From the NCBI RefSeq assembly GCF_000235565.1, contig NC_017527.1:1-64000 (forward strand): DNA of 64,000 nucleotides. Direction: 5' to 3'. The stretch is from Methanothrix harundinacea 6Ac (GTDB lineage Archaea > Halobacteriota > Methanosarcinia > Methanotrichales > Methanotrichaceae). The position numbers and the translations under genes are program-made. Each line of letters begins with the position of its first letter. The first letter of the stretch is position 1. The notes below the pieces were generated by a model. It saw only the letters and a list, made by a program, of their open reading frames with translations, searched no databases and was not told the DNA's origin. Positions 1 through 8,491 of this stretch are shown piece after piece.

Positions 1-16
1 GAGAAAAAAAGAGCTC
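1..16 (-). terminator. poly-T terminator after the DUF11 surface protein
   Basis: Read on the minus strand, the bases after the stop codon at 50 run into a string of seven Ts (plus-strand As at 4-10) following GAGCTC. Archaeal transcription commonly ends in such T-runs. Only the left edge of the window is visible. Confidence 0.45.
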
Positions 17-49
17 AGAATGAGGAAAGAAGTGAGGCCCTGCGCCTGT

Positions 50-3000
50 TCAGGCCGCAGGGCAGGATGTTCCTCCGACACATGTCGTAAGATCCTCGCA
101 TGTCATCTCGCCTGCAAAGCTGCCGACGTATTCGAAGTCCCAAGCAGGGGGGCTCCACAGCCCGCAGGCTGTGGATTCGCACTCGTCCGGCTCGCCGACC
201 TCGATCACCGAGCTTGCCCGGATCGGCTGGACGACGGGGCCGTCGACGGACCGCGGATCGACCTCAACGGAGTTGACGAACCGGCCGGGGTGCTGCGCCG
301 ATACACGATAGGGTATGGTCACCGTTTCAAGCGGCGCGATCTCGATCAGGTTCCAAGTGATGGTGCGGCCATCGTAGGACGCGAAGGGGACCATCGTGTC
401 CAGGAAAATCATCCCTTCGGGTAGGTGATCGGTCACCGTCGCCACCCTGGCGACGTTGTCGTGGTTTGTGATATCGATCCTGTACCAGACGACGCTCGCA
501 TTAGCCCCGTCCAGCTCCGCCGTCTTGATCAACGAGACCGTCCCGCTCGCGCAGCAGCTGAGCCAGTTCAACTCCAGAGCGCTGAAGTTCGAGGCGCAGA
601 CATACTGGGCGCCACTATTTATGCCGCCGCAGACCTGAACTCTGTTGGTCAGCTCCTGGGGATAGCGCTTGGTCACGTCAAGCTGTAGGGTTATCTCCAC
701 CACGTCGCCGATGCCCAGGTGGGTCAGAGTCCAGTTGGCGCTCGTCCCAGTCAGCTCCGTCGGCCGGAGCGACGAGGGCTCTTTGAAGATCGCCCCCGGC
801 GGGAAGAGGTCCTTAACATAAATCGGCCCGAGGGCGGCGTTCCCGTCGTTCTCGATTGCTATGGTGTAGGTCGCGACCTTTCGGATCTTCTCCTCGCCAG
901 GAAGGTGGGTCTCGTTGTAGCCCCAGGGCTCCATCTCCTCGACGATCCCGTCCAGGGTCTTGGTGACGTTCAGGTGGGGCCGGTCGTACTTGGCGACGCC
1001 GGTGAAGATCACCCTCCGCTCCACCGAGTAGTCGCCCTCATACTCTTCGTCGAAGTCGACCTCGTCCTCCAGGACCACCCGATATCTTGCCCGGCCCGAG
1101 AAGTCGGCGTCCGTCGCCATATCGTTCAGGCCCCGGGCCACCGTCTCTTTGTCGAGCTCAGTGATGGAAGTGTACTCCTCGCCGATGTAGCTCGTGTTCT
1201 CGACCTTGGAGTACATACCCTCCTTCCACTTCATGGAGGCGCCGACGAAAGAGAAGTCGTCGGTGAAGCTCTGGTTCATTGGGGCGTGGACGAGAGAGAT
1301 GTCCTTGGCGATGTAGCTGGTGTAGGTCTCGATCAGCTCCTCGGAGTCGTAGCTGCCCGTACCGGACTCGTAGGACCTCTGGCTGTCGCCGAGGCGCTTG
1401 TCCACGACGACGAGCCCAGCGCCGGAGGCCGCCTTCTCCGACGAGACGCCGGAGCCGTACTCGTCGATCCGCTCTACGACCTTGAAGCTTCCCGTATAGT
1501 CCTCGGTCGCCTCAAAGATTGGGGCCGTCTGGTTGGACGACGTGCTCGGCATCTTCAGAAAGCCCATAGAGCCCATGCCGTCGAAGGTCGAATCGATATC
1601 CATCAACGACTGGTTCTCGTCGAGGAGGAGCCTCGACTCCCGATCGATGAACGTGGCGTATCGATACGACTCGCTCATGCTGGTGCCGGTGACCCGGTTC
1701 TTCGCCCGAGCCTCCTCGGTCCACTTCGACGCGAAGGCTACCGTCCGGTTGTTGTAGAGCCCCAGGGTCGTCGGAGCGTAGGTCGCCGAGACGTCCTTCA
1801 TCATCTCGATGGACTTGTTCTCCGTCAGAAGCAACACCGTCTCCTCGCTGTCGTAGAGGCCTGAGCCGTGCTCATGGATATCAAGCTCTGTTCCGGAATC
1901 CTCCACAGTCACTGAGGCTGAAGCGCTCATGGGGACGGTCTCTGCAGAAGTGATGGTGACGGAGTTTTTCAGGTCGAGGGGGTCTCTGCTTGTGGAAACG
2001 CTTCCTCTGGTATTTACGAACCCCTCTCCAGATATCTCTCCATATCCGGAGAATTCTAGATCCTGCAGCTGAGAAACCCTTACGGTCACGATGATCTTAC
2101 CTGTGCCATCCACGGGCAGATCACCGATGGTCCACTGGTTCCTAGTGCCGGGGTCGGGCGCTGGAGACGAGGAGATGAACTCGACCCCTGCTGGATACTT
2201 CTCGGTTATCACCACCTCGGTCAGGCGATTGTATCCTGTGTTCGTGTAGATTATGGTGTAATTCAACAGGTCTCCCGGGGCGACGGTCCTCGAAGACGCT
2301 CTCTTTTCTATCTCAAGCCCGGGAATTCTCTTGTCAGGCGGCAGGTTCCGAAACTCGGTGGGAAAGCCGAGCTTCTCCAGATCTTCTTTGCTCAGATCCC
2401 TCCTGTTTCCAGCCAGATCAGTAAAGTTGAAGTGGGCTATCTCCCAGATCCCCTCTTCACTACCTTGAGGATATTCCATTTCAAGCTCATATGTATAATA
2501 ATTTTGTTCGGACCTGAGGCCCCCTCCTCCATAACAGCAGGTCAACCATTTTGAGGGCCGAGTAATGCAAGTGGTTGCCGAATCCAATCCACTCAGGTCG
2601 TCGGTCAAATGTGCGTTTATGGTGACAGTCTGAGAGGAGTTGGACGTGTCTATCAACTTGGGATGGATCTCAAAGCTCAGAATGCTGGGCGGCTTCGTGT
2701 CGCCTTCAGATACCACCTCAAACTCGGTCGGAAATCCCATCGCCACTAAATCTTCCATCTCCAAGCGCACTTCATTTCCCGCACGATCGACCAGGATCAG
2801 GAAGGACAGCTCCCAAGTGCCTTTTTCGCTGTATCGAGGAACTTTTATTTTAGTATCGGAAGTCTCAAATCGTCCAGAATCAAAGAGCATAAAGGGAGGA
2901 TCGATGGGTGTAAAGGGTAGCTTGTTATCAATATATTGATCCCCCGATGGACTGCAAAATCTGATCTCTGATGACGCAAAGCCGCTAAGGTCATCGCTTA

Positions 3001-3295
3001 CCTTTAAAGTAACTGTGATCTCCTGGGACGATGTCCAGGCGTCTATCACCTTTGGGCTGAAATCAAAGCTTAAGATCTCTGGCGGCTTGGTATCCAGCTC
3101 AATATTGGGGTCTCCAAAGTTGTTCCCCACAGAATCCCCTTCTTTTAGCTTGATCGAAGGAGAACCTTCCGGCGGATAGTCGATACCGAGAATATTCGGC
3201 GGCCTTATATCTTGTGCATAAACCGTCTGAAACACAAAAAGGCAAGCTAAAAGCGCCAGCAACCGAGATGGACCTGACAGGTGACTTCCCTCCAC
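50..3295 (-). CDS. Large secreted surface protein with Ig-like and DUF11 repeats
   Basis: This 1081-residue protein begins with a signal peptide (hydrophobic residues about 11-26, ending VYA). Two copies of an Ig-like module follow (about 65-200 and 200-320), each starting DTKPP and ending in MGFPTEF or LGFPTEF. DUF11-type repeats come at about 325-420 and again near 810-1030, recognisable by NYTIIYTNTG and YTIAIENDGNA. The middle (about 450-790) is threonine/serine/glutamate-rich with several N-glycosylation sequons. The C-terminal tail carries a cluster of cysteines and no membrane anchor. DUF11 proteins are typical exported envelope proteins of methanogens; adhesion or sheath function is inference. 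The ATG at 3295 lacks a clear Shine-Dalgarno site, so the start is somewhat uncertain. It stands alone, read away from the adjacent insertion element. Confidence 0.85.
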   Translation of the reverse strand: MEGSHLSGPSRLLALLACLFVFQTVYAQDIRPPNILGIDYPPEGSPSIKLKEGDSVGNNFGDPNIELDTKPPEILSFDFSPKVIDAWTSSQEITVTLKVSDDLSGFASSEIRFCSPSGDQYIDNKLPFTPIDPPFMLFDSGRFETSDTKIKVPRYSEKGTWELSFLILVDRAGNEVRLEMEDLVAMGFPTEFEVVSEGDTKPPSILSFEIHPKLIDTSNSSQTVTINAHLTDDLSGLDSATTCITRPSKWLTCCYGGGGLRSEQNYYTYELEMEYPQGSEEGIWEIAHFNFTDLAGNRRDLSKEDLEKLGFPTEFRNLPPDKRIPGLEIEKRASSRTVAPGDLLNYTIIYTNTGYNRLTEVVITEKYPAGVEFISSSPAPDPGTRNQWTIGDLPVDGTGKIIVTVRVSQLQDLEFSGYGEISGEGFVNTRGSVSTSRDPLDLKNSVTITSAETVPMSASASVTVEDSGTELDIHEHGSGLYDSEETVLLLTENKSIEMMKDVSATYAPTTLGLYNNRTVAFASKWTEEARAKNRVTGTSMSESYRYATFIDRESRLLLDENQSLMDIDSTFDGMGSMGFLKMPSTSSNQTAPIFEATEDYTGSFKVVERIDEYGSGVSSEKAASGAGLVVVDKRLGDSQRSYESGTGSYDSEELIETYTSYIAKDISLVHAPMNQSFTDDFSFVGASMKWKEGMYSKVENTSYIGEEYTSITELDKETVARGLNDMATDADFSGRARYRVVLEDEVDFDEEYEGDYSVERRVIFTGVAKYDRPHLNVTKTLDGIVEEMEPWGYNETHLPGEEKIRKVATYTIAIENDGNAALGPIYVKDLFPPGAIFKEPSSLRPTELTGTSANWTLTHLGIGDVVEITLQLDVTKRYPQELTNRVQVCGGINSGAQYVCASNFSALELNWLSCCASGTVSLIKTAELDGANASVVWYRIDITNHDNVARVATVTDHLPEGMIFLDTMVPFASYDGRTITWNLIEIAPLETVTIPYRVSAQHPGRFVNSVEVDPRSVDGPVVQPIRASSVIEVGEPDECESTACGLWSPPAWDFEYVGSFAGEMTCEDLTTCVGGTSCPAA

Positions 3296-3574
3296 ATATA
3301 CAGAAGAGGCATCATACGATAAACATTTCGCTCCATCTATGACGCCATATTTCCTCCAAATTTTATTAAAAATGGTCGTAACAGAGACAAAAAACGAAAA
3401 TTTTCGTTAGATCTGAGCTTGGCTGTCCTCAGCCTCCCAGTGCCAACGGCGCGGATCGAGGGCTGGCCAGCCACTGAGCGGCCGCCTCCCGGCCGAGACT
3501 GCGAGAAGGGAGGTGAAGCCTTCCCTTCGGCGGATAGTGAGGTGAGGAGCGCAGAGAAGAGAGATCAAAATTAA
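3296..3574. other. Intergenic region before the insertion element
   Basis: It holds an AT-rich stretch (about 3350-3410) that can contain the promoter of the minus-strand DUF11 gene, then GC-rich sequence with a stem-loop at 3505-3528 (GAAGGGAGG paired with CCTTCCCTTC across a short loop, one bulged base). No convincing gene or known RNA family was recognised. Confidence 0.4.
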
Positions 3575-3582
3575 GGCGGACG
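3575..3582. repeat. Target-site duplication, left copy
   Basis: GGCGGACG lies directly outside the left terminal inverted repeat and is repeated exactly at 5009-5016 outside the right one. Eight bases is the duplication length characteristic of IS66-family insertion. Confidence 0.9.
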
Positions 3583-3596
3583 GTATGTGTTTAGCT
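3583..3596 (+). repeat. IS66-like left terminal inverted repeat
   Basis: GTATGTGTTTAGCT matches the complement of 4995-5008 at 13 of 14 positions and forms the left end of the element. Confidence 0.9.
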
Positions 3597-3644
3597 CCAT
3601 CCTCAATTCATGCGAATTGACCTAGAATCCACCTCGACCAGAAA

Positions 3645-3656
3645 AATTATATAATT
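3645..3656 (+). promoter_or_regulatory. TATA element of the transposase gene
   Basis: AATTATATAATT is a 12-base palindrome centred about 33 bases before the ATG at 3684, the expected place for an archaeal TATA box giving a very short leader; GGGAG just before the ATG can act as a ribosome binding site. Confidence 0.6.
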
Positions 3657-3683
3657 CTTTCGCTATACCTGCTAGTTGGGAGT

Positions 3684-5000
3684 ATGCACGAAGAAGAGAT
3701 AATCAAGCAACTTAAAGCTGAGAATGAACGATTAAAGCGTGAGAATGAGTTTCAAAGAGAACAGATAGCGAAGCTTGAAGCTCGACTAGCTAAATATGAG
3801 AATGCCCATACTCCGCCGAGCTTGAGACGAGGTCGCAAACGGAAAAAAGGGTATGACGAAGGGTTTAATGGGAAACCAGGCCAAAAAGAGGGTCATAAAG
3901 GGGTATCAAGACCTCGTGCCAATCCTGATAGACAAGTCGAAGTCGCCATAGATCTTTGCCCAGATTGCGGAGCCAAGCTTGGCGATCCTATCAGAAAAGA
4001 GTCAAAGATCATCGAGGAAATCCCTGAACCCCAGCCGATAATCGTCACCGAATACAAGATTGCTCATTACAGATGTCCATCTTGTCAAAAGGAAGTTGTA
4101 GCCAGCGATCATGATCTTCCTGCAGAAGGCAGATTCGGAAACAATGTAATTGCGCAGACAACGTTACTGAAATACGAGGATAGGCTACCCCACAGGAAGA
4201 TCCAAAATGCACTGAAGCGATTGCATGGACTGACCATATGCGCAGCTACGGTCCTCGATCTGACTCGCAGAGCTGCTGATGCGGTTCAGTCTCAATATGA
4301 TGCAATTTTAAACAGCGTTCGGAATGCACCAATCCTGTATGTGGATGAAACGTCGATAAAGGTCCAAGGAGAGCGTCACTGGATCTGGGTATTTACCACA
4401 CCATCTGAGACGTTTGTTGTGATACGAAAGAGTCGTGGGATGAAGGTCCTGATGGAAGTTCTGACAAGAAGATTCGATGGCATCATAGTGTGCGATGGTT
4501 GGAAGCCTTATGCCAAATTCACAAAACGGTTACAGCGATGTTGGGCACATCTACTCCGAGAATCAAAGGACCTTGCTGATAAGATTGAGGAGGCGGTTCC
4601 TTTACATGGGGATCTCAAGGATCTATATGAAGAACTTACTGATGCTCTAGAAAACGATCCACCACCCGAAGTCAGGATGGGATTGTTGGAAATGGCACGA
4701 TCAAAGCTCCACCAATGGATTATGAAAGAATACATGAGTGAGAAAGTCAAAAAGCTAATCGGCAAAATTAGTAACGGCTTCGAGTACTGGTTCACGTTTA
4801 TCATCCAGCCCGCCGTAGAGCCGACCAATAATAGAGCAGAGAGGGCTCTCCGGGAGCATGTCGTTCTGAGAAAGATCATTGGTACACTGCGAAATGAAAA
4901 AGGGACTTCGATTCATGAACGAATTATGACCGTGCTGGCGACATGGGAGCAAAATGGACTCGATGGCCTAAAGATGCTAAGATCGAGCCTGGTCAGCTAA
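3684..5000 (+). CDS. IS66 family transposase
   Basis: This 438-residue DDE transposase opens with a coiled coil (about 1-40, E/K/R-rich), followed by a linker with the glycine-rich GxNGKPGQKEGHKG segment seen in IS66 proteins. A zinc-finger-like region follows, with CPDCG near 92 and CPSCQ near 130. The catalytic core follows, with YVDET near 220 and CDGWKPY near 275; the final acidic residue probably lies in the NNRAERALR segment near 385. The length matches archaeal and many bacterial IS66 transposases. The TAA stop lies inside the right terminal repeat. Nothing suggests inactivation. Confidence 0.95.
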   Translation: MHEEEIIKQLKAENERLKRENEFQREQIAKLEARLAKYENAHTPPSLRRGRKRKKGYDEGFNGKPGQKEGHKGVSRPRANPDRQVEVAIDLCPDCGAKLGDPIRKESKIIEEIPEPQPIIVTEYKIAHYRCPSCQKEVVASDHDLPAEGRFGNNVIAQTTLLKYEDRLPHRKIQNALKRLHGLTICAATVLDLTRRAADAVQSQYDAILNSVRNAPILYVDETSIKVQGERHWIWVFTTPSETFVVIRKSRGMKVLMEVLTRRFDGIIVCDGWKPYAKFTKRLQRCWAHLLRESKDLADKIEEAVPLHGDLKDLYEELTDALENDPPPEVRMGLLEMARSKLHQWIMKEYMSEKVKKLIGKISNGFEYWFTFIIQPAVEPTNNRAERALREHVVLRKIIGTLRNEKGTSIHERIMTVLATWEQNGLDGLKMLRSSLVS

Positions 5001-5008
5001 ACACGTAC
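4995..5008 (-). repeat. IS66-like right terminal inverted repeat
   Basis: AGCTAAACACGTAC is the inverted counterpart of the left end with a single mismatch; it includes the transposase stop codon. Confidence 0.9.
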
Positions 5009-5016
5009 GGCGGACG
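5009..5016. repeat. Target-site duplication, right copy
   Basis: GGCGGACG is identical to 3575-3582 and abuts the right terminal repeat. Confidence 0.9.
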
Positions 5017-5104
5017 AATATCGCGCCGTGTCAAGACTGGGTTTGCCGAGCCGCCTCCTCCAGCTGGCGGCCGCGTCGTCCGATCGTCACCGGACCTCGG
5101 CGGA

Positions 5105-5128
5105 GACCGGGGGAGTCTGACCCCGGTC
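5105..5128 (-). terminator. Stem-loop after the tubulin-like gene
   Basis: GACCGGGG (5105-5112) pairs perfectly with CCCCGGTC (5121-5128) over an 8-base loop, starting 14 bases after the stop codon at 5142 in the direction of transcription. It could end or stabilise the mRNA. There is no T-run. Confidence 0.4.
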
Positions 5129-5141
5129 GATCCGGGAAGAT

Positions 5142-6245
5142 CTAGTAGACCTCTTCCAGGTCCTCGATGTAGGCGAAGGCGTCGTCGAGCTGCTTTTTGG
5201 CTCTGGTCTTCCGGCTCTTCTCGTCCTGGATCGCCTGGGCGGCCTGGGCGTAGAGCATCTCCAGGTCGGGGACCTGGCCGAGGGTGAAGACGGAGAGGAT
5301 CTTCGGCCTCCCCTTCTTTATGACGATACCCTTGAAGACCTGGCCGATCTTCGTCGAGAGCTTCTCCACGGACTTGGTGATCTCGTCGACGTCGAGGGAG
5401 TCCCTCGACCCCTGGATGATGATCATCGCCCTCGCGGCGTCCTCGTAGACGTCGGCGGGGTAGAGGAGCCCCGACGGCTTGAGGGAGCTCTCGATCGCCG
5501 AGGTGAGGGAGGCGGTCTTCTTGTCCGACTCGTAGAAGCCGAGGGTCCCCATCCCCAGGCCTCCCTTCATCACCGTCTTGAAGTCCCCGAGGTCGGTGAC
5601 CGAGAGCATCTCGCTATCTAAGGACTCAATGAGGAAGAGGAGCCTCTCCGCCACCATCTCGTTAATCTTGTCGTAGGCGGTCTTTATGTCGCCGCTCAGC
5701 CGCTTCAGGTACTGGTTGTCCACTAGGATGATCCCGTCGGACTCCACCTCCATGATGTCCCTCATGCTGAAGGCGGCGTTCTGGAGGTATATCGACCCCT
5801 CCTCCCGGAAGGGGAGGACCATCACCGGGATGACGGTGATCTTCTTGTAACGCTCCCTCAGCTCGTGGACGACGAGGGGGGTGAAGGAGGAGCCGGTCCC
5901 TCCGGAGGCGGAGGTCATCACGAAGGCGATGTCGAAGTCCCCCCTCCGCTCGATCTCCTCCATGATCATCTCGCGGTTCTCCCAGAAGCCCTGCTTTCCG
6001 ATCCCCCGGTTGGCTCCGACTCCGTGGAGGTTCGGGACGTGGAGCCGGTCTTTGGCGGCGGTGAACCGGAGCTCCTTGAGGTCATTTACGGCGGTGTTGA
6101 TGGCGAGGGTCTCAACCCGGCTGGGAAACTTCTGCCGCGAATAGTACTTGGATAGCCTGGAGGAGCCTCCGAAGGCCTCCCGGTTGACGGCATCCAGGAT
6201 CCTGTTGCCACATTGGCCGATCCCCAGCATCAGTACGTTCAACAT
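5142..6245 (-). CDS. Tubulin/FtsZ-superfamily GTPase (CetZ/FtsZ-like)
   Basis: The protein is about 367 residues from the chosen ATG. It has the Rossmann GTP-binding start MLGIGQCGN (residues 6-14) and the tubulin signature ASGGTGSS (near 108-115). The T1 loop reads GQCGN, as in eukaryotic tubulins, rather than the GGGGxN of cell-division FtsZ. The family forms GTP-dependent cytoskeletal filaments; archaeal CetZ proteins affect cell shape and motility. Which subfamily this belongs to cannot be settled by eye. The frame stays open to 6314, but the conserved fold begins at MLNVL, so the ATG at 6245 is preferred. It is a single-gene unit with a stem-loop downstream. Confidence 0.85.
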   Translation of the reverse strand: MLNVLMLGIGQCGNRILDAVNREAFGGSSRLSKYYSRQKFPSRVETLAINTAVNDLKELRFTAAKDRLHVPNLHGVGANRGIGKQGFWENREMIMEEIERRGDFDIAFVMTSASGGTGSSFTPLVVHELRERYKKITVIPVMVLPFREEGSIYLQNAAFSMRDIMEVESDGIILVDNQYLKRLSGDIKTAYDKINEMVAERLLFLIESLDSEMLSVTDLGDFKTVMKGGLGMGTLGFYESDKKTASLTSAIESSLKPSGLLYPADVYEDAARAMIIIQGSRDSLDVDEITKSVEKLSTKIGQVFKGIVIKKGRPKILSVFTLGQVPDLEMLYAQAAQAIQDEKSRKTRAKKQLDDAFAYIEDLEEVY

Positions 6246-6374
6246 ATATCTCAGTCCGGAATTGTTGGATGGAGAGGCGCCATACCGGCGCCCCGCGGCG
6301 TTTTTTAAGGTCACGCCCTCCGCGCCCCTCCCCGGGGTCCCGAGGGCTCATCGGTTGTATCAACTGACTCCGAC

Positions 6375-7565
6375 TTAATATTTATATTCTTTGTACCGTC
6401 GGAAGAGCCAAGCCGCCAGGATGACGGCGGGGACGATGGGGAGGAGGTAGAGGAACGGGAGCTCCCTCTGCAGCACCGTCACATCGAAGGAGGTCCCTCG
6501 CTGCATCATCTCCCCGTCGGCCTGGAAGCTGGCAACAAGGTCGATGGTGTAGTTTCCGCCCCGGGACCCCCGGAGGGTCGCAGAGTAGCTCTCAGACCCT
6601 CCCGCCGGGATCTCAAAGAAGCTCTGATCGAGGGCCCCCTCCACCACCTCCAGGTCGGATCCGACGGACCTGAGGTTCGACCTCACCTCCACCCTGGAAG
6701 CGCTGGCATCCCCCTGGTTTCTTATGGTGACGGTGAACGTCCCCTCCCCGCCATAGCTGATAGGACCTGCGGAGGCGACGGATAGGAGCAGATCCGGCTT
6801 CCTCTTGGGCTTGATGGTGACGCTGGTGGCCTTTGAGCTGGCGGAGGAGACCGCGGACTTCGAGTCGGCGTACCTGACCACCGTCGCCGGGATCTTCGCC
6901 TCCCCCTCCGTCGCCGCCACCATCGAGTAGACGGCGAGGTCGGACTCGCCGACCTGGAGGCTGTTCTTGATCTTGGGGGGATATCCAGCGACGTACCTGA
7001 ACGCCGGCAGCGGCGGAGAGTCCTGGACCGCCACATCCCGGGCGGTATCGTTGCCGACGTTCGTCACGGTGATCGTCACCTTCACCTCGTCTCCGACGCT
7101 GAGGTCCGTTCTGTCCAGGGAGGTCGAAACCTCCAGCTTCGGGAAGGTCCTGGGGGCGAGCCCCCTCTCGGTGACATACTTCTGGGGGTATCCGTAGCTC
7201 GACCGGTACTTCGCCCTCATCCTGACGGTATCGTCGTCGAAGATGTCGATGACCGTCAGGGTGAGGCCGCCCCGGTCGGCCCCCTCATCGAAGTTGGCGT
7301 CCCTGTGATCCTCCATCACCCTCCAGTCCTCAAAGGTGCCGACCCTCTTCCAGACCTTCACCTCGATCAGGCCGTCTACCATCGATACGACGTTTATCAG
7401 CTCCACCCGATAGTCTCCTATCCTCACCCCCTCCCCCACCCTGAGGGAGAAATCCCGGGATGTGGTATCCTCCGCCTTGTCGCCCCCATCGTCGGAGGCG
7501 GCTTGTGCCGCCGGAATGGCGGCCATAAGGAAGAGAGCCATCGCCACGAGATAGATCGGTCGCAT
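6375..7565 (-). CDS. Membrane-anchored exported protein with CARDB/DUF11-like domains
   Basis: Its 396 residues comprise a signal peptide (1-22, ending AQA), an N-terminal beta-rich region of unknown type (about 35-140), and two tandem CARDB/DUF11-like beta-sandwich domains (about 145-250 and 255-365). The domains are recognisable by VTITVTNVGNDTARDV and FTVTIRNQGDASASRV. A C-terminal transmembrane helix (about 370-388) is followed by a basic RRYKEYKY tail. It should sit in the cytoplasmic membrane with the bulk outside. Such proteins are common in Methanosarcinales; a specific partner or role is unknown. The gene is transcribed toward the tubulin-like gene, 129 bases away. Confidence 0.8.
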   Translation of the reverse strand: MRPIYLVAMALFLMAAIPAAQAASDDGGDKAEDTTSRDFSLRVGEGVRIGDYRVELINVVSMVDGLIEVKVWKRVGTFEDWRVMEDHRDANFDEGADRGGLTLTVIDIFDDDTVRMRAKYRSSYGYPQKYVTERGLAPRTFPKLEVSTSLDRTDLSVGDEVKVTITVTNVGNDTARDVAVQDSPPLPAFRYVAGYPPKIKNSLQVGESDLAVYSMVAATEGEAKIPATVVRYADSKSAVSSASSKATSVTIKPKRKPDLLLSVASAGPISYGGEGTFTVTIRNQGDASASRVEVRSNLRSVGSDLEVVEGALDQSFFEIPAGGSESYSATLRGSRGGNYTIDLVASFQADGEMMQRGTSFDVTVLQRELPFLYLLPIVPAVILAAWLFRRYKEYKY

Positions 7566-7635
7566 TCCACCCCACCGAATTTGGACCTCGTTAATAGGAC
7601 GGTCAATATAACGTTTACCATCTATCCGGCCGGGA

Positions 7636-8451
7636 TCAGACCTCGATCTCCAGGCTGAAGTCGATCCATGGGGAGGACCTGGTGAGGGCTCCCAGGGAGA
7701 TGACGTCCACTCCCGTGGCGGCGTATTCGGGGACCGTCTCGGGGGTTATCCCCCCCGACGCCTCCAGGATCACCCGGTCTCGGAGCCCCTCCCGGACGAG
7801 AAGCTCAACCCCCGCCCGGATCTCATCCGGCCTCATGTTGTCGAACATAATTATGTCCGCCCCCAGCCGGGCCGCCTTCACCGCGTCGGTGACCCCCTCC
7901 ACCTCCACCTCGATCTTCTTGGTGAAGCTGGCCATCCGCCTGGCGGCGGCCAGGGCCTCTTCGAGGCTCATCAGCTTGAGGTGGTTGTCCTTGATCATGA
8001 CGGAGCTGGAGAGGTCGAACCGGTGGGGGTCACCGCCCCCCACCGCCACCGCCCTCTTCTCGAAGGACCGAAAACCCGGCGTCGTCTTCCGGGTGGAGGC
8101 GACCCGCACCCTCCCGGCTAGGGCCGCGCAGTCCCGGGTGAGGGTGGAGATCCCGCTCATCCTCCCCATGAAGTTCAGGACCAGCCTTTCGGCCCTGAGG
8201 ATCGCCGCCGCTGGACCCCGGATCTCCATCACCCTCCTCCCTGCGGCCACCTCCTCCCCCTCCGGGACGAGCCCCGACCCTTCGAGGCCGAAGTAATTGA
8301 GGATGGCGAAGGCCTCCGCGACCCCAGAAACGACGCACCTCTCTTTGGCCACGATCGCAGCCTTCGCATCAACTTCGGGGACTGGGGGGATGTCATCCTC
8401 CATCGCCCCCAGATCTTCCCTGACGAACCGCTCCAGCTCAGATGGAAGCAT
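7636..8451 (-). CDS. nadC: Nicotinate-nucleotide diphosphorylase (carboxylating)
   Basis: NadC converts quinolinate and phosphoribosyl pyrophosphate to nicotinate mononucleotide and CO2 in NAD synthesis. About 271 residues, the usual family length. Visible motifs are RKTTPGFR (near 125), HRFDLSSSVMIKDNH (near 143) with the quinolinate-binding residues, EVEVEG and MFDNM in the barrel, and ASGGI near the end. A longer frame starts at 8475, but a TATA box at 8477-8486 would start the message near 8456, so the ATG at 8451 is chosen. It is divergent from nadX, which makes the precursor for the same pathway. Confidence 0.95.
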   Translation of the reverse strand: MLPSELERFVREDLGAMEDDIPPVPEVDAKAAIVAKERCVVSGVAEAFAILNYFGLEGSGLVPEGEEVAAGRRVMEIRGPAAAILRAERLVLNFMGRMSGISTLTRDCAALAGRVRVASTRKTTPGFRSFEKRAVAVGGGDPHRFDLSSSVMIKDNHLKLMSLEEALAAARRMASFTKKIEVEVEGVTDAVKAARLGADIIMFDNMRPDEIRAGVELLVREGLRDRVILEASGGITPETVPEYAATGVDVISLGALTRSSPWIDFSLEIEV

Positions 8452-8476
8452 ACCGCAAAAGTTTTGTTGTCCCATT

Positions 8477-8486
8477 GATTTATAGG
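8477..8486 (-). promoter_or_regulatory. TATA box for nadC
   Basis: CCTATAAATC on the minus strand is centred about 31 bases before the ATG at 8451, predicting a leader of only a few bases. It lies inside the short nadC-nadX divergent gap. Confidence 0.6.
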
Positions 8487-8491
8487 CTCCG

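Larger units (their letters stand above)
3583..5008 (+). mobile_element. Complete IS66-like insertion sequence, single-gene form
   Basis: The element is 1426 bp and bounded by inverted repeats (3583-3596 GTATGTGTTTAGCT; 4995-5008 its complement with one mismatch), with an identical 8-bp direct repeat on each side. It carries only the large transposase gene; the small tnpA and tnpB accessory genes of classical bacterial IS66 elements are absent. Its base composition is more AT-rich than the flanks. Intact ends, perfect target duplication and an uninterrupted transposase indicate a recent insertion into the intergenic space between the DUF11 gene and the tubulin-like gene. Confidence 0.93.

Noticed and set aside
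719-1864. A 381-codon open frame on the plus strand
   Set aside because: It is antisense to the DUF11 surface protein gene and has the biased composition of a shadow frame.
3420-3574. Possible small gene or structured RNA before the insertion element
   Set aside because: A frame of about 50 codons is open but shows no start, ribosome site or family; apart from one stem-loop no RNA family could be matched.
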